A DNA stretch of 64,000 nucleotides from Undibacterium sp. YM2 (GCF_009937975.1 NZ_AP018441.1:4216001-4280000); one strand, 5' to 3'; shown: positions 1-8,978, counted from the first letter of the stretch. The notes: generated by a model from the sequence alone, not told the origin. A program made the numbers and translations.

Positions 1-172
1 CAGCAACCGGGCTATACTCAGGCGCAATCAAAAAACTGTATTCCACCCCGGCGCGGGTGAGCAAACCAGAGTCAAGACGGGACGCATACAAATCCACGGT
101 CTGTTGATCGGGTTGCTTGTCCCAGAGTATCTGGAACAAACCTGTGACGAATTCTTTATTGGTTTTGGCCAT
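1..172 (-). CDS. DUF4214-type protein, N-terminal part (cut by window edge)
   Basis: An open frame starts at ATG 172 and runs off the left edge, so only the first 57 residues are visible. They contain a pattern typical of DUF4214 units: FVTGLF near the start, then a PD pair, LTRAGV and SFLIAPEY. DUF4214 repeats are common in secreted RTX-type and S-layer-like proteins of Burkholderiales, and the RTX protease at 51695-54184 carries two of them. There is no signal peptide in the visible part. An AGGTG element lies just upstream of the ATG. The function of the whole protein cannot be judged here. Family assignment is by motif only. Confidence 0.6.
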   Translation of the reverse strand, partial: MAKTNKEFVTGLFQILWDKQPDQQTVDLYASRLDSGLLTRAGVEYSFLIAPEYSPVA

Positions 173-514
173 CGTTGCACCTGCATTTATTGCAGAAAAT
201 AATCACGAAAGAAACAGCAAGCATGCCCTGTCGGGGGTAGCAGTTCACTACTTTACGGCAAACTTTCTCAAAGTTTCAGTGTCTATCCCATGTCCGAGCT
301 AGCGGATAAGCGAAACTCAGGCTTCTTGCCAGACGGAAAAATCCCTATTTATGCAGTATATGCCAAAAAATTTCGCAGCAATTCATGCAACAGGCATTAA
401 AAAACCCGCCAGTTCCCATTTTCCGCGTCTTTAATTGATAAAATACAAAACATCCTGCAAGTCATTCACTAGTCAGCCCAGGCCCGGTAGCAAAAGAGCA
501 GAAAGCCAGACATC
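173..514. other. Intergenic region between divergent genes
   Basis: This 342-base stretch separates the leftward DUF4214 gene from the rightward nucleosidase gene. It must hold the promoters of both. A short palindrome (TGCAATAAATGCA on the minus strand) lies at about 181-193. An AT-rich tract at 432-452 could contain a -10 element for the rightward gene. I see no further gene, repeat or riboswitch in it. Confidence 0.5.
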
Positions 515-1108
515 ATGAAAATCGCCGTCCTCTTCCCCACCCAGACAGAAGCCAGCCTGTTCCAGCGCGAAGGCATCATCACCATCGTCTCTGGCGTAGG
601 ACTCACTGCGACTGCCCACGCAACCCTGCGTGCAATCTATGAATACGAACCCGACATGCTCATCATGGCAGGCATCGCCGGGGCTTATCCCCATTCCAGC
701 TTCAAGGTCGGTGACGTGGCGCTGGTGGAAAGCGAAGTCGAAGGCGACCTCGGCTTTTTCACGCCCGATGGTTTTACCCATCTCGCCCACCTGCCCATAG
801 ACATGGAATTTGAACGCCGCCATACTCTGAGCTGCCCCTTCATCCCGGCAGGCACAGAGTTCGCCCGGGCACGCAGCATGTCCCTGAATGCCGCGATGGC
901 CCACTATGTCGATACAGAATTTGTCGATCTTGAAAACATGGAAGGTGCAGCCTTCTTCTATACCTGTTTGCAGGAAGAACAGCCCTTCCTGGAGTTGCGG
1001 GCGATATCCAACTTCGTCAATGTTGATAATGATGAATGGGACATGCAGGGTTCGATCAAGGCCATGACTGCGGCCCTGCATCGCTTGCTGGATGACATAC
1101 AGCACTGA
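515..1108 (+). CDS. Nucleoside phosphorylase/nucleosidase family protein (futalosine hydrolase-like)
   Basis: The 197-residue product belongs to the PNP/UDP phosphorylase-nucleosidase fold. It shows a glycine-rich N-terminal strand region (VSGVG), the MAGIAGAYP core with a following VGDVAL motif, and the late ENMEGAAF segment that holds the ribose-contacting Met-Glu of MTA/SAH nucleosidases and futalosine hydrolases. Length and the GDVALVESEVEGDLGF stretch are closest to MqnB-like futalosine hydrolases. No other menaquinone gene is in the window, so the substrate is uncertain and it may be a general purine nucleosidase. The next gene follows after 59 bases in the same direction. Confidence 0.7.
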   Translation: MKIAVLFPTQTEASLFQREGIITIVSGVGLTATAHATLRAIYEYEPDMLIMAGIAGAYPHSSFKVGDVALVESEVEGDLGFFTPDGFTHLAHLPIDMEFERRHTLSCPFIPAGTEFARARSMSLNAAMAHYVDTEFVDLENMEGAAFFYTCLQEEQPFLELRAISNFVNVDNDEWDMQGSIKAMTAALHRLLDDIQH

Positions 1109-1167
1109 AATAGCATTGAGCCACACTGAACCAGCACCAAGCTGACACAGAATCTACACTGAATTTT

Positions 1168-1809
1168 ATGCACGGACCCGACCCCAAAAACCCTCACCCC
1201 ATGCAGGGCTTCCCACAGGTTTGCTATATCCAGAATACCGTCAGCAATCCCCATATCATCATCGGTGACTACACCTACTATGATGACCCGGAAGATGCTG
1301 AAAACTTCGAGCGCAATGTGCTCTACCATTTCCCCTTCATCGGCGACAAACTCATCATCGGCAAATTCTGTGCGCTGGCACGGGGTGTCAAGTTCATCAT
1401 GAACGGGGCCAACCACAATATGGCAGGCATCTCCACCTACCCTTTCCAGATTTTTGGCAATGGCTGGGAGAAAACACCGATGGATCTTGAGTCCCTCCCC
1501 TACAAGGGCGACACCATCATCGGCAACGATGTCTGGATCGGGTATGAAGCACTCATCATGCCGGGTGTGAAGATAGGTAATGGTGCCATCATTTCTTCAC
1601 GCTCCGTCGTGGTCGCCGATGTACCCGCCTATACCATCGTCGGCGGCAACCCGGCTAAACCCATACGCCAGCGCTTTACGCCGGATGTCATCGATACCCT
1701 GGAGCAGATCGCCTGGTGGGACTGGCCAGTAGAAAAAATCAGCCGCTACATCAGCGTGATTATTGCGGGCGACATCGGCGCACTCAAAGCCAGCGCACTG
1801 GCTGAATAG
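1168..1809 (+). CDS. Vat-like xenobiotic acetyltransferase (hexapeptide-repeat fold)
   Basis: The 213-residue protein closely follows the pattern of the Vat/CatB group of left-handed beta-helix acetyltransferases. It has HGPDP at the N terminus, GDYTYYDD, FIGDKLIIGKFC, the catalytic loop NGANH (His at about residue 83), YPF, GNDVWIG and MPGVKIGNGAII, and a late VGGNPAKPIRQRF. Family members transfer acetyl from acetyl-CoA to streptogramin A or related hydroxyls. Chromosomal copies are common and their natural substrates are often unknown, so resistance is possible but not shown. A DHCW cupin follows 33 bases downstream. Confidence 0.85.
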   Translation: MHGPDPKNPHPMQGFPQVCYIQNTVSNPHIIIGDYTYYDDPEDAENFERNVLYHFPFIGDKLIIGKFCALARGVKFIMNGANHNMAGISTYPFQIFGNGWEKTPMDLESLPYKGDTIIGNDVWIGYEALIMPGVKIGNGAIISSRSVVVADVPAYTIVGGNPAKPIRQRFTPDVIDTLEQIAWWDWPVEKISRYISVIIAGDIGALKASALAE

Positions 1810-1842
1810 CCGCATCCATTTCAATTTACTTCTTAGCCATAC

Positions 1843-2172
1843 ATGAAAATTACTGACATCCCTTTTGGCACGACAGACTGGTCTGCCATAGAAAAAACCG
1901 AGCATCCTGGCATCACAGGCAAGGCCTATTGGCGTACCTGCAAGTTTGGCGATATCCGCGTACGCATGATCGAATACACAGCCGGCTACCTGGCTGACCA
2001 CTGGTGCAGCAAGGGGCATATCCTGCTCTGCCTCGAAGGTGAAATGCAAACCGAACTCGACGATGGCCGCGTGCTGACCCTGAAGGCAGGCATGAGTTAT
2101 CAGGTAGCTGATGGCGCAGAGGCACACCGTTCATCGACAGCAACAGGAGCAACGTTGTTTATCGTCGATTAG
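1843..2172 (+). CDS. DHCW motif cupin-fold protein
   Basis: A 109-residue single-domain cupin. The sequence ADHWCSKGH (about residues 47-55) carries the Asp-His-Trp-Cys signature of the small DHCW cupin family. It is followed by the second cupin strand motif around LCLEGEMQTEL and a Gly-Met-Ser-Tyr turn. Members are stand-alone cytosolic proteins whose activity is not established. The His and Cys could bind a metal, but this is inference. It lies 33 bases behind the Vat-like gene and may share its transcript. Confidence 0.8.
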   Translation: MKITDIPFGTTDWSAIEKTEHPGITGKAYWRTCKFGDIRVRMIEYTAGYLADHWCSKGHILLCLEGEMQTELDDGRVLTLKAGMSYQVADGAEAHRSSTATGATLFIVD

Positions 2173-2569
2173 GCTTGCGATCTGAAACTGCAATGCTGGT
2201 CTGATTGCGGTTTCGCCCCAGCCATTTCAGGCACATTGCATGCAAACGCGCAGGATTCTTGCATTTACTGCATATCTGTATGAGATTGTTAAATCTGACG
2301 CGAAAACATTTCCACAGGGAAAATTTTAGCTTATCCTTCTGTTTGCGCTTCAACACTTGAAATCAAGTAAAAAATAACGAGCAAGAATGCTGTTGTTTTT
2401 TCCTGAATTTTCATCACCTCCGTTGCCCATCCCCCGCAACGAAAGAGGCACCCACTAACGGCCCAAATCCGCCGCGTTGTAAATCCCGTATTTTTTATTC
2501 TGTTTGCCCATAGTCTGAGACCAGGTCTCTGCAGGCATACAGCACGTGGTTCAAACGAAAGGAAACATC
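2173..2569. other. Intergenic region upstream of cheW
   Basis: About 400 bases without a convincing gene. The right part must contain the cheW promoter. I could not recognise a good flagellar sigma-28 match. Short antisense frames here look like chance. No repeat or structured RNA is evident. Confidence 0.4.
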
Positions 2570-3079
2570 ATGTCCACAACAACACACAACGAACAATCCA
2601 CCACCATGCTGCAAAGTGCAGAGCATGGCGCGCAGGAATATCTGGTATTCACCCTGGGTCAGGAAGAATACGGCATAGATATACAGATAGTGCAGGAATT
2701 GCGCAGCTACGAAGCAGTGACCAGTATTGCCAATGCGCCAGACTATATCAAGGGTGTCATCAACCTGCGGGGCAACATCATTCCCATCATCGATCTTCGC
2801 CTCAGGCTGGGTTTGCCTGTGCGCTTTTACGACCAGTTCACCGTGGTCGTTGTCGTCAATATCGGTGGCAGACAGATAGGTATCGTCGTCGATGGCGTTT
2901 CTGATGTCATCGCGCCTCAGACAAATCAAATTCAGACAGCACCGCAGTTGGTCAGCATCAATGACTCCTGCCGGTTCGCTGGTGTCGCTACGATCGATGA
3001 CAGGATGATCTTGCTGACAGACATCAGCCGCCTGGTCGCTGCTAACGACATCTATCTGCTTGAAGAAGCCGCAGCCTGA
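2570..3079 (+). CDS. cheW: Chemotaxis coupling protein CheW
   Basis: CheW links methyl-accepting receptors to the CheA kinase at the inner membrane. The 169-residue product has the typical CheW pattern: YLVFTLGQEEYGIDI, VQELRSYEAVT, the PDYIKGVINLRGNIIPIIDLR segment split over two strands, and VVVVNIGGRQIGIVVDGVSDV. I chose ATG 2570 because AAAGGAAA lies a proper distance upstream; an in-frame GTG at 2546 lacks such a site. It sits 54 bases ahead of a chemoreceptor gene, a usual two-gene unit in Burkholderiales. No cheA or cheY is in the window. Confidence 0.95.
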   Translation: MSTTTHNEQSTTMLQSAEHGAQEYLVFTLGQEEYGIDIQIVQELRSYEAVTSIANAPDYIKGVINLRGNIIPIIDLRLRLGLPVRFYDQFTVVVVVNIGGRQIGIVVDGVSDVIAPQTNQIQTAPQLVSINDSCRFAGVATIDDRMILLTDISRLVAANDIYLLEEAAA

Positions 3080-3133
3080 GCCCGCGCACTTACCAAGCAC
3101 ACTGACAAAAATACTGCCTTACCGGAGTAACAA

Positions 3134-4884
3134 ATGAATATCAAGAACTTGAAAATCGGCCAAAAACTTGGCCTTAGCTTTGGCATCATCGTCTCGCTGC
3201 TGTTGCTGATGTCCATCATTGCCTACCTGTGTGTCGATGAGCTTAATAATGATCTTGATCTGACGAACAAGGACCGCTATCCCAAGACTGTCCAGGCACA
3301 TATCATCAAGGATGAATTGAATGAGACTGCGCGCAACATGAGCAATATCCTGTTGATGACAGATGCAGAGACACTCAAAGCCGAATATGCCAACATGGAT
3401 CAGTCAGCAATTGATATTACCAAAGCTGTTGAAGCGCTGGATAAGACTATCACTTCAAAGCGCGCCCGCGAAGACCTGGATGCATTGCAAGCCGCACGCA
3501 AGGAATTCCTGGCAGTGCGAACAAAATTCGTCCAGGTATCACGTGAGGGCAATAAAGAAGAGGCGCTTAGCCTGCTTCTCAAGGAAGTGCGTCCTGTTCA
3601 AATAAAGTACTTTGACGCCCTGGACAAGCTGATCGGCTATCAAGCCAGCCTAATGGATCAATCTTCGAAAGAAGCAGAAGTAAGTGCGGCACAAACCGAA
3701 ATGCTCGTCGTCGGTTTAACAATCGCAGCAATCATCATCAGCGGCTTGCTGGCATTCATAACGACACGCCTGATCACCCGCCCCATGAATCAAGCCGTTG
3801 AATTAGCCAACAAGGTGGCGGGCGGTGACTTGTCCTCAGACATACAAGTGACCAGCACCGACGAAACCGGTCAGTTATTACTGGCACTTAAAGGCATGAA
3901 TGACAGCCTGGCACGCATAGTCGGTGAAGTACGTGCTGGCACCGACACGATTGCTACCGCATCCAGCCAGATCGCCGCTGGCAATATGGACTTGTCTTCC
4001 CGCACGGAAGAACAGGCAGGCTCGCTGGAAGAAACCGCCTCTTCGATGGAAGAGCTGACTTCTACCGTCAAACATAATGCCGACAATGCAAGGCAAGCCA
4101 ACCAGCTGGCAGTGTCGGCCTCTGACGTTGCGCAAAAAGGGGGGATGTTGTAGCGCAGGTCGTACAAACCATGGTGTCCATCAATGACTCATCGAAGAAA
4201 ATTGTTGACATCATCGGCGTCATTGATGGTATCGCCTTCCAGACCAATATCCTGGCGCTCAACGCCGCCGTCGAAGCAGCCCGTGCCGGTGAACAAGGTC
4301 GCGGATTTGCAGTGGTTGCCAGTGAAGTGCGTAACCTGGCACAACGCTCAGCAACAGCGGCGAAAGAAATCAAGACCCTGATCAACGACTCGGTAGAAAA
4401 AGTGGGCGCAGGCACAAGACTGGTTGACCAGGCAGGTGCCACCATGGACGAAGTTGTACAAAGCGTGCGCCGTGTGACTGATGTGATTGCTGAAATCAGC
4501 GCGGCCAGCAATGAACAAAGCACAGGCATAGAGCAGATCAATCAGGCCATAAACCAAATGGACGAGATCACCCAGCAAAATGCCTCACTGGTAGAAGAAT
4601 CTGCAGCCGCAGCAGAATCCATGCAAAACCAGGCCAGCAATCTTTCTCAACTGGTGGCAAGCTTCAAACTGGGCGCAGAATCGGTGCAGACCAATTTGAG
4701 CAATGCAATGGAAACAGCACGGCAGACCATCAAACCAGCAACACGCCAGCCACAGACAAAAACTCTGGTGCGCAGCACTACAAGCCTCATGAACATCAAA
4801 AAACTGGCCAGCGCGGTGAAGGTACAGCCAACACGGCAATTCGCCAGCGCCAATGCAAGCGCGGGAGAATGGGTAGAGTTCTAA
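3134..4884 (+). CDS. Methyl-accepting chemotaxis protein, reading frame broken at 4139-4144
   Basis: Read across one missing base, this is a full chemoreceptor. It has TM1 (residues 12-34), a periplasmic four-helix ligand domain, TM2 (191-212), HAMP, and a signalling hairpin whose tip reads [20 protein letters not shown]. The C terminus ends in EWVEF, a match to the xWxxF CheR/CheB tether. As given, the first frame ends at TAG 4151-4153 right after a run of six G. One extra G restores [17 protein letters not shown] and joins the second frame (visible from ATG 4171). Either the gene is inactivated or phase-variable, or the base was lost in sequencing. It follows cheW. Confidence 0.9.
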
Positions 4885-4911
4885 TTTAAGCACACTGTGC
4901 TTCATAAAACC

Positions 4912-4935
4912 AGCCAGGCACCGCCTGGCTTTTTT
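4912..4935 (+). terminator. Rho-independent terminator after the chemoreceptor
   Basis: A perfect 8-bp stem AGCCAGGC/GCCTGGCT with a three-base loop is followed directly by five more T residues. It lies 28 bases past the chemoreceptor stop codon and fits the end of the cheW-receptor unit. Confidence 0.85.
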
Positions 4936-5130
4936 GTTGCACAAACGCCAGCTACAGGCAATTGGCAGCACCGCCATGCCAGGCACAGCAGGCCGGATTT
5001 GTACCAACGAGAGTGAGGCTATGCTATATTCACAGCGACTATTCAGGTGCCATTCAAGTACAAGCTAGCTACTGTTTACGCACTATTTCGCAGATCTTTT
5101 CGCACTCTATCCACCATCCGGGAACATGGC

Positions 5131-6438
5131 ATGTATAAAAACAAAGCGCGCAGTCTCGTTCACACCTTACTTTTCACCAGCCTGTGCCTGGGCAGCAACT
5201 TCGTGCATGCCAACGACAAAGGAGCTACACAGGATACCATCGCCATCAAGGCTGGCCGTTTGCTGGATGTAGAAAGCGGCAAAGTCTTGCGCGACCAGCT
5301 CATCGTCGTCCAGGGCGAGCGCATCATCTCAATCACTCCCATTGCCGGCACACCCATCCCTGCCTCTGCCAAGCTTATCGACCTGTCCAAATCTACCGTC
5401 TTGCCCGGCCTCATCGATGCCCATACCCACCTGACCAGCAACCCGCACATGCATGGCTACAGCTCTTTGGGGACATCGACAATACGCTCCGCCCTGTATG
5501 GTGTACGGGCAGCACGCGATACCCTGCGCGCTGGCTTCACCACCGTGCGCGATGTAGGCTCTGAAGGTTTTTCTGACGTTGCCCTGCGCGATGCCATCAA
5601 TGATGGCGACTTCCCCGGCCCGCGCATCATGGCGGCTGGTTATGCGATAGGCATCAAGGGTGGCCATTGCGACAATAACCTGCTGCCGCCCGACTACAAT
5701 GACACCGGCAAGGGCGTGGCAGACGGCCCCTGGGCAGCACGCAGCAAGGTGCGTGAAATGGCCAAGTATGGTGCCGATGTCATCAAAATCTGCGCCACCG
5801 GCGGCGTACTATCCAAAGGCGACTCGCCTGGAGCCCAGCAATACACCCTCGAAGAAATGCAGGCCATCGTGCAGGAAGCCCACAAGCTGGGCCGCAAGGT
5901 CGCCGCCCATGCCCACGGTGCCAGCGGCATTGCTGACGCCATACGCGCCGGGGTCGATTCTGTCGAGCACAGCAGCCTGATTGATGAAGAAGGCATCAAA
6001 CTCGCCAAAGAACATGGCACATGGCTGGTCATGGACATTTATAATGACGACTATATTCTTGGTGAAGGCGAAAAAGCAGGCTTTTTGCCAGAATCCCTCG
6101 CCAAGGAAAAAGAGATAGGCCAAAAACAGCGTGATAACTTCCGCGCTGCGCTGCAAGGCGGTGCCCGCATGGCCTTTGGTTCAGACGCTGGCGTCTATCC
6201 GCATGGTGACAATGGCAAGCAATTTTATTACATGGTCAAGTATGGCATGACACCCATGCAGGCCATACAGGCAGCCACCATCAGTGCCGCAGATTTGCTG
6301 GGCCTGAAAGAAAAAATCGGCAGCATCAAGGTTGGCAAGTTTGCCGATATCATCGCCGTCGATGCAGACCCGCTGGCAGATGTCACGAGCCTGACGAAAG
6401 TAAATTTCGTCATGAAGAGCGGCAAGGTTTACAAGTAA
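5131..6438 (+). CDS. Secreted amidohydrolase (imidazolonepropionase/prolidase-like)
   Basis: The 435-residue product begins with a signal peptide (about residues 1-27, ending FVHA). The mature part is a metal-dependent amidohydrolase. It has DAHTH (metal His 98 and 100), VIKICATGG with the probable carboxylated lysine, AHAHG, DSVEHSSLID and FGSDAGVYPHG with the catalytic Asp. It resembles the Xaa-Pro/Xaa-Arg dipeptidase branch of the family, so a periplasmic dipeptidase or cyclic amide hydrolase is likely. ATG 5131 is preferred over GTG 5047 because GGGAA lies upstream and the signal peptide then starts the protein. It stands alone between a terminator and an unknown gene. Confidence 0.9.
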   Translation: MYKNKARSLVHTLLFTSLCLGSNFVHANDKGATQDTIAIKAGRLLDVESGKVLRDQLIVVQGERIISITPIAGTPIPASAKLIDLSKSTVLPGLIDAHTHLTSNPHMHGYSSLGTSTIRSALYGVRAARDTLRAGFTTVRDVGSEGFSDVALRDAINDGDFPGPRIMAAGYAIGIKGGHCDNNLLPPDYNDTGKGVADGPWAARSKVREMAKYGADVIKICATGGVLSKGDSPGAQQYTLEEMQAIVQEAHKLGRKVAAHAHGASGIADAIRAGVDSVEHSSLIDEEGIKLAKEHGTWLVMDIYNDDYILGEGEKAGFLPESLAKEKEIGQKQRDNFRAALQGGARMAFGSDAGVYPHGDNGKQFYYMVKYGMTPMQAIQAATISAADLLGLKEKIGSIKVGKFADIIAVDADPLADVTSLTKVNFVMKSGKVYK

Positions 6439-6553
6439 TTTTTTTAAGTCAAGACCTCTCAACACCGAGGCACAGAGATGCAGAAAAGATCAGAAGAAAA
6501 ACACAAACTGTGATTCTTCATTTTAATTTGCATCTCTTTTTTAGAAAGCAGCA

Positions 6554-6931
6554 ATGAATCAAAAACTCAGCATAGATGAATACGACGCACTGGAGCAATT
6601 AAGCAAGCTGCCGCGCAACACCAAACCAAATGCCTGCATCAGCCGCAACGCCAAGCGACTGTGCGGCATCAAGTTCATGACTTACCGTAAAGACGGCACG
6701 CTGGAACTGACCGATACAGGCAGGCAAACCCTGTTCATCAAACAATGCATAGACGGCCTGCGCGCCATTGCCAATGACCCGGACACCACCCTCCCCGGCC
6801 CGGTAGCCACCTTCCTCGGCAAGAAAGCCCACGTAGCAGTCGATGCCGAAACCGGCAAAATGACCATCACCCAACGCGGCCTCGAATGCCTGGCGGATAT
6901 TGACGCGCAGATGGTGCAGGGGAATAAGTAA
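6554..6931 (+). CDS. Hypothetical protein
   Basis: A 125-residue soluble protein with no signal peptide and no family I recognise. A basic, Cys-containing N-terminal half (residues 20-45) and the LTDTGRQTLF stretch give it a faint winged-helix look. The C-terminal half ends in an ITQRGLECLADID helix of similar type, so it could be a small DNA-associated or regulatory protein. This is only an impression. A GAAAG element precedes the ATG. Base composition matches the housekeeping neighbours. Confidence 0.65.
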   Translation: MNQKLSIDEYDALEQLSKLPRNTKPNACISRNAKRLCGIKFMTYRKDGTLELTDTGRQTLFIKQCIDGLRAIANDPDTTLPGPVATFLGKKAHVAVDAETGKMTITQRGLECLADIDAQMVQGNK

Positions 6932-6978
6932 ACAGCGAAATGGGCGTCAGGCTTTGTCCACGTATTTTAGGCAGATAC

Positions 6979-7021
6979 ACATACGTACGATTACGCTCGC
7001 GCTAATCGTACCTACCTGAGC
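6979..7021 (+). repeat. Palindromic repeat, copy A
   Basis: The core is GTACGATTACG, a short spacer, then CTAATCGTAC, so it can fold into a hairpin. It is flanked on the right by CTACCTGAGC. The same unit recurs inverted at 7589-7625 and directly at 7741-7783. Three copies within 810 bases flank the zinc-ribbon gene. It behaves like a REP-type interspersed palindrome. Confidence 0.75.
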
Positions 7022-7057
7022 TGGTTACCAACTTTCAAATAAGAGTTAGGTATCATC

Positions 7058-7510
7058 ATGACGCATATATATCAATGGTTCTCGTTTCCCCAAGAGTTCT
7101 CGGTTGAATGCGCGAAGTGCAAAGGACATGCAATTTGTTCAAACGCCCCGATCACCAAAGCAACTCAGGTTGGAGCAAGCATTAGTTATGAGGCCATCGG
7201 GGAGCCTGGTATCTTTGAAGCCGATATTTCTTGTCTCAATTGTGGTTTTTCAGGAAGAAAAACAATCCATTGGCCACGTGATGCTTTTTGGAAGTGTCAG
7301 GTAAAAGGAAAAATACTTTGGGCATTTTCATTGGAACATGCAAACGTTCTACTAGAATTTATCCAGTCTTCCAATAGGAATTATCACGACCATACGGGAT
7401 ATCTAGCTTCATTATTACATCTGCCTAAACATTTTAAGTTGGCAAAAAATCGTAAATCTGCAGTGATATCAATTAAGCGATTAATTGGAAAATCGAGGGG
7501 GTCAGTCTGA
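7058..7510 (+). CDS. Hypothetical zinc-ribbon-like protein
   Basis: A 150-residue protein with two CxxC pairs, CAKC near residue 18 and CLNC near residue 61, which would make one zinc ribbon. The C-terminal 70 residues are basic and helical (LHLPKHFKLAKNRKS). Its base composition is clearly more AT-rich than the genes to the left, which suggests a different origin. It lies between copies of the same palindromic repeat. I cannot name the family. Confidence 0.6.
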   Translation: MTHIYQWFSFPQEFSVECAKCKGHAICSNAPITKATQVGASISYEAIGEPGIFEADISCLNCGFSGRKTIHWPRDAFWKCQVKGKILWAFSLEHANVLLEFIQSSNRNYHDHTGYLASLLHLPKHFKLAKNRKSAVISIKRLIGKSRGSV

Positions 7511-7588
7511 TCTTCCTACATTTTCAATTTTGTGGGCAGTTACGTATCTAATCGTATCTAGCTGAGCCAGCATCCATGCATAGAGCCC

Positions 7589-7625
7589 GTAGGTACGATT
7601 AGCCCCGCGTAATCGTACGTATGTT
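7589..7625 (-). repeat. Palindromic repeat, copy B (inverted)
   Basis: On the minus strand this reads ATACGTACGATTACGC, a spacer, then GCTAATCGTACCTAC, matching copies A and C. A partial, degraded version lies just before it at about 7543-7566 (TATCTAATCGTATCTAGCTG). Confidence 0.7.
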
Positions 7626-7740
7626 TTACGTCGGATGCCCACATTGTCATTTGATATTTTTCAAAAAGAGCCCGGCTCATTGTCCTACTGAATTCAACAA
7701 AATAAGTATCACACTTTTCAAAGTATCTGAGATAAATAGA

Positions 7741-7783
7741 CATGCGTACGATTACGCTTGCGCTAATCGTACCTACCTGAGCT
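7741..7783 (+). repeat. Palindromic repeat, copy C
   Basis: Nearly identical to copy A over GCGTACGATTACGC to CTACCTGAGCT. It overlaps the 3' end of the minus-strand gene 7763-8083 and supplies that gene's last codons and stop, so the repeat has probably replaced the original C terminus. Confidence 0.7.
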
Positions 7784-8083
7784 TTCCAGTTCTGTACATG
7801 CAAACTCTATTTCACCTGTTTCGATTAAGCTTGCAACTGTTTTGTGAATGGTCTCTTCATCGATGGACTCAACGACTATCATGTCAGTTGCCCATACATA
7901 GGCGCCTTTTGCGCACTCTCCAGTTGTGCGAAATTTCTCTAAAAGATACTTCAGATTGCGAAGAGTAAAAAAAGTCGCCGTAAATTTTCTGCCATCAAGC
8001 AAATCAATTTGAACGTCAATATTCTCATCTGCTGCAGATAATACTTCATCGATTGCATGTATTGTTATAGAAAAATTCTTCAT
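7763..8083 (-). CDS. Hypothetical protein, 3' end formed by a repeat
   Basis: A 106-residue acidic protein, soluble, with no motif I recognise. The pattern IDVQIDLLDGRKFTATFFTLRNLKYLLEKF (positions about 22-51) looks like a compact alpha/beta fold similar to small polymorphic-toxin immunity proteins, but this is inference. The final residues are encoded inside repeat copy C, so the true C terminus may have been lost. The start at 8083 has only a weak ribosome site. Confidence 0.55.
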   Translation of the reverse strand: MKNFSITIHAIDEVLSAADENIDVQIDLLDGRKFTATFFTLRNLKYLLEKFRTTGECAKGAYVWATDMIVVESIDEETIHKTVASLIETGEIEFACTELESSGRYD

Positions 8084-8117
8084 CGGTTTTTCTCAAATCA
8101 AGCCAGGCATTGCAGCA

Positions 8118-8855
8118 TTAATCAGACAAACCACGCAAGGCCGACAAGACTGCAGGCCAGGCATTGCTTTGCGGATCAATCACAGCAAAATGCCCGGCGT
8201 CAGGCAGCAATACCAATTGCGTTTTGGGGAAAGCCTTGCAATAAGCTTCAGGCACAATCGGTGGCACAACTTTATCAAGGCTGCCTTGCAGCACCGTCAC
8301 TGGCACAGCGGGTGCGGGTAACTGCATGGGGTCGGCGTCAGGGCGTTCAGCAGGATTCTTGCCTAGAAACTTCAACACTGCACCATCGCCCAGTTTCAAA
8401 TCATGGGCCATGCGCAGATCAGCGGCGGGTGCCAGGGCGAGTACACCGGCGAGTGCGGGTGTTGCACATTTGACTGCTGCCCACAGCACGAGATGGCCAC
8501 CGGCAGAATGCCCGGCCAATAGGATCTTGCCGTTGTGTCGCGCCACCTGGTGTGGCAGCAATTCTATCGCGCTGGCGATATCTTCCAGGCTGGCGTCAGG
8601 ATTGCCGGGGATGCGGCGATATTCTGGTGTGATAACCGTCCAGCCTTCAGCGGCCAGTGCGCTGGACATCGCCTCGGTGTGCTGCCTGTCATATTCTGGT
8701 TTCCAGAAGCCGCCGTGTATCAGCATGAGCAGTGGACGCCGCGCACCGTCACTGCCATAACGTATATCGGCTACCTGGTCTGCATGACTGCCATAGATCA
8801 GGATGTGGTCAGGTGGATTGCCTTTGCGTGTCAGGATGGAGAGGTCTTCTGTCAT
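8118..8855 (-). CDS. Alpha/beta hydrolase (esterase, kynurenine formamidase-like)
   Basis: A 245-residue cytosolic hydrolase. It shows the oxyanion motif LIHGGFW, the nucleophile elbow GHSAGGH, a late Asp in GSLDKVVPP and the catalytic His in DAGHFAVID. Both the HGG motif and the overall layout fit the small esterase group that includes kynurenine formamidase and BD-FAE. No tryptophan catabolism gene is nearby, so the substrate is open. A large palindrome at 8926-8967 separates it from lnt upstream. Confidence 0.85.
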   Translation of the reverse strand: MTEDLSILTRKGNPPDHILIYGSHADQVADIRYGSDGARRPLLMLIHGGFWKPEYDRQHTEAMSSALAAEGWTVITPEYRRIPGNPDASLEDIASAIELLPHQVARHNGKILLAGHSAGGHLVLWAAVKCATPALAGVLALAPAADLRMAHDLKLGDGAVLKFLGKNPAERPDADPMQLPAPAVPVTVLQGSLDKVVPPIVPEAYCKAFPKTQLVLLPDAGHFAVIDPQSNAWPAVLSALRGLSD

Positions 8856-8925
8856 ATTGTTTCCTGCAATGATTTACGTAGAACGGGAGATGTGTTGTGC
8901 GCTCATTGTACCTGCCACTGGCTGT

Positions 8926-8967
8926 CATTCTCAGTAGGAGTGGCTCTAACCACTCCTACTGAGAATG
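8926..8967. repeat. Perfect 18-bp inverted repeat
   Basis: CATTCTCAGTAGGAGTGG and its exact complement surround the loop CTCTAA. It lies 11 bases beyond the end of lnt on the minus strand and could act as a transcription terminator or mRNA 3' stabiliser, although no T-run follows on either strand. The GTAGGAG core resembles the REP pair at 61757-61850. Confidence 0.75.
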
Positions 8968-8978
8968 CTACAAGCTAT

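Noticed and set aside
117..302. Short plus-strand frame at the left edge
   Set aside because: It overlaps the DUF4214 coding start on the other strand and has no ribosome site or recognisable pattern.
4134..4153. Programmed frameshifting in the chemoreceptor
   Set aside because: The A/G tract could slip, but no stimulatory stem-loop is evident and chemoreceptors are not known to use it; mutation or sequencing error is simpler.
7621..7968. Plus-strand frame starting with CPHC and HCP, like a zinc ribbon
   Set aside because: It overlaps the better supported minus-strand gene, starts inside a repeat, and the sequence after the Cys motif is not protein-like.
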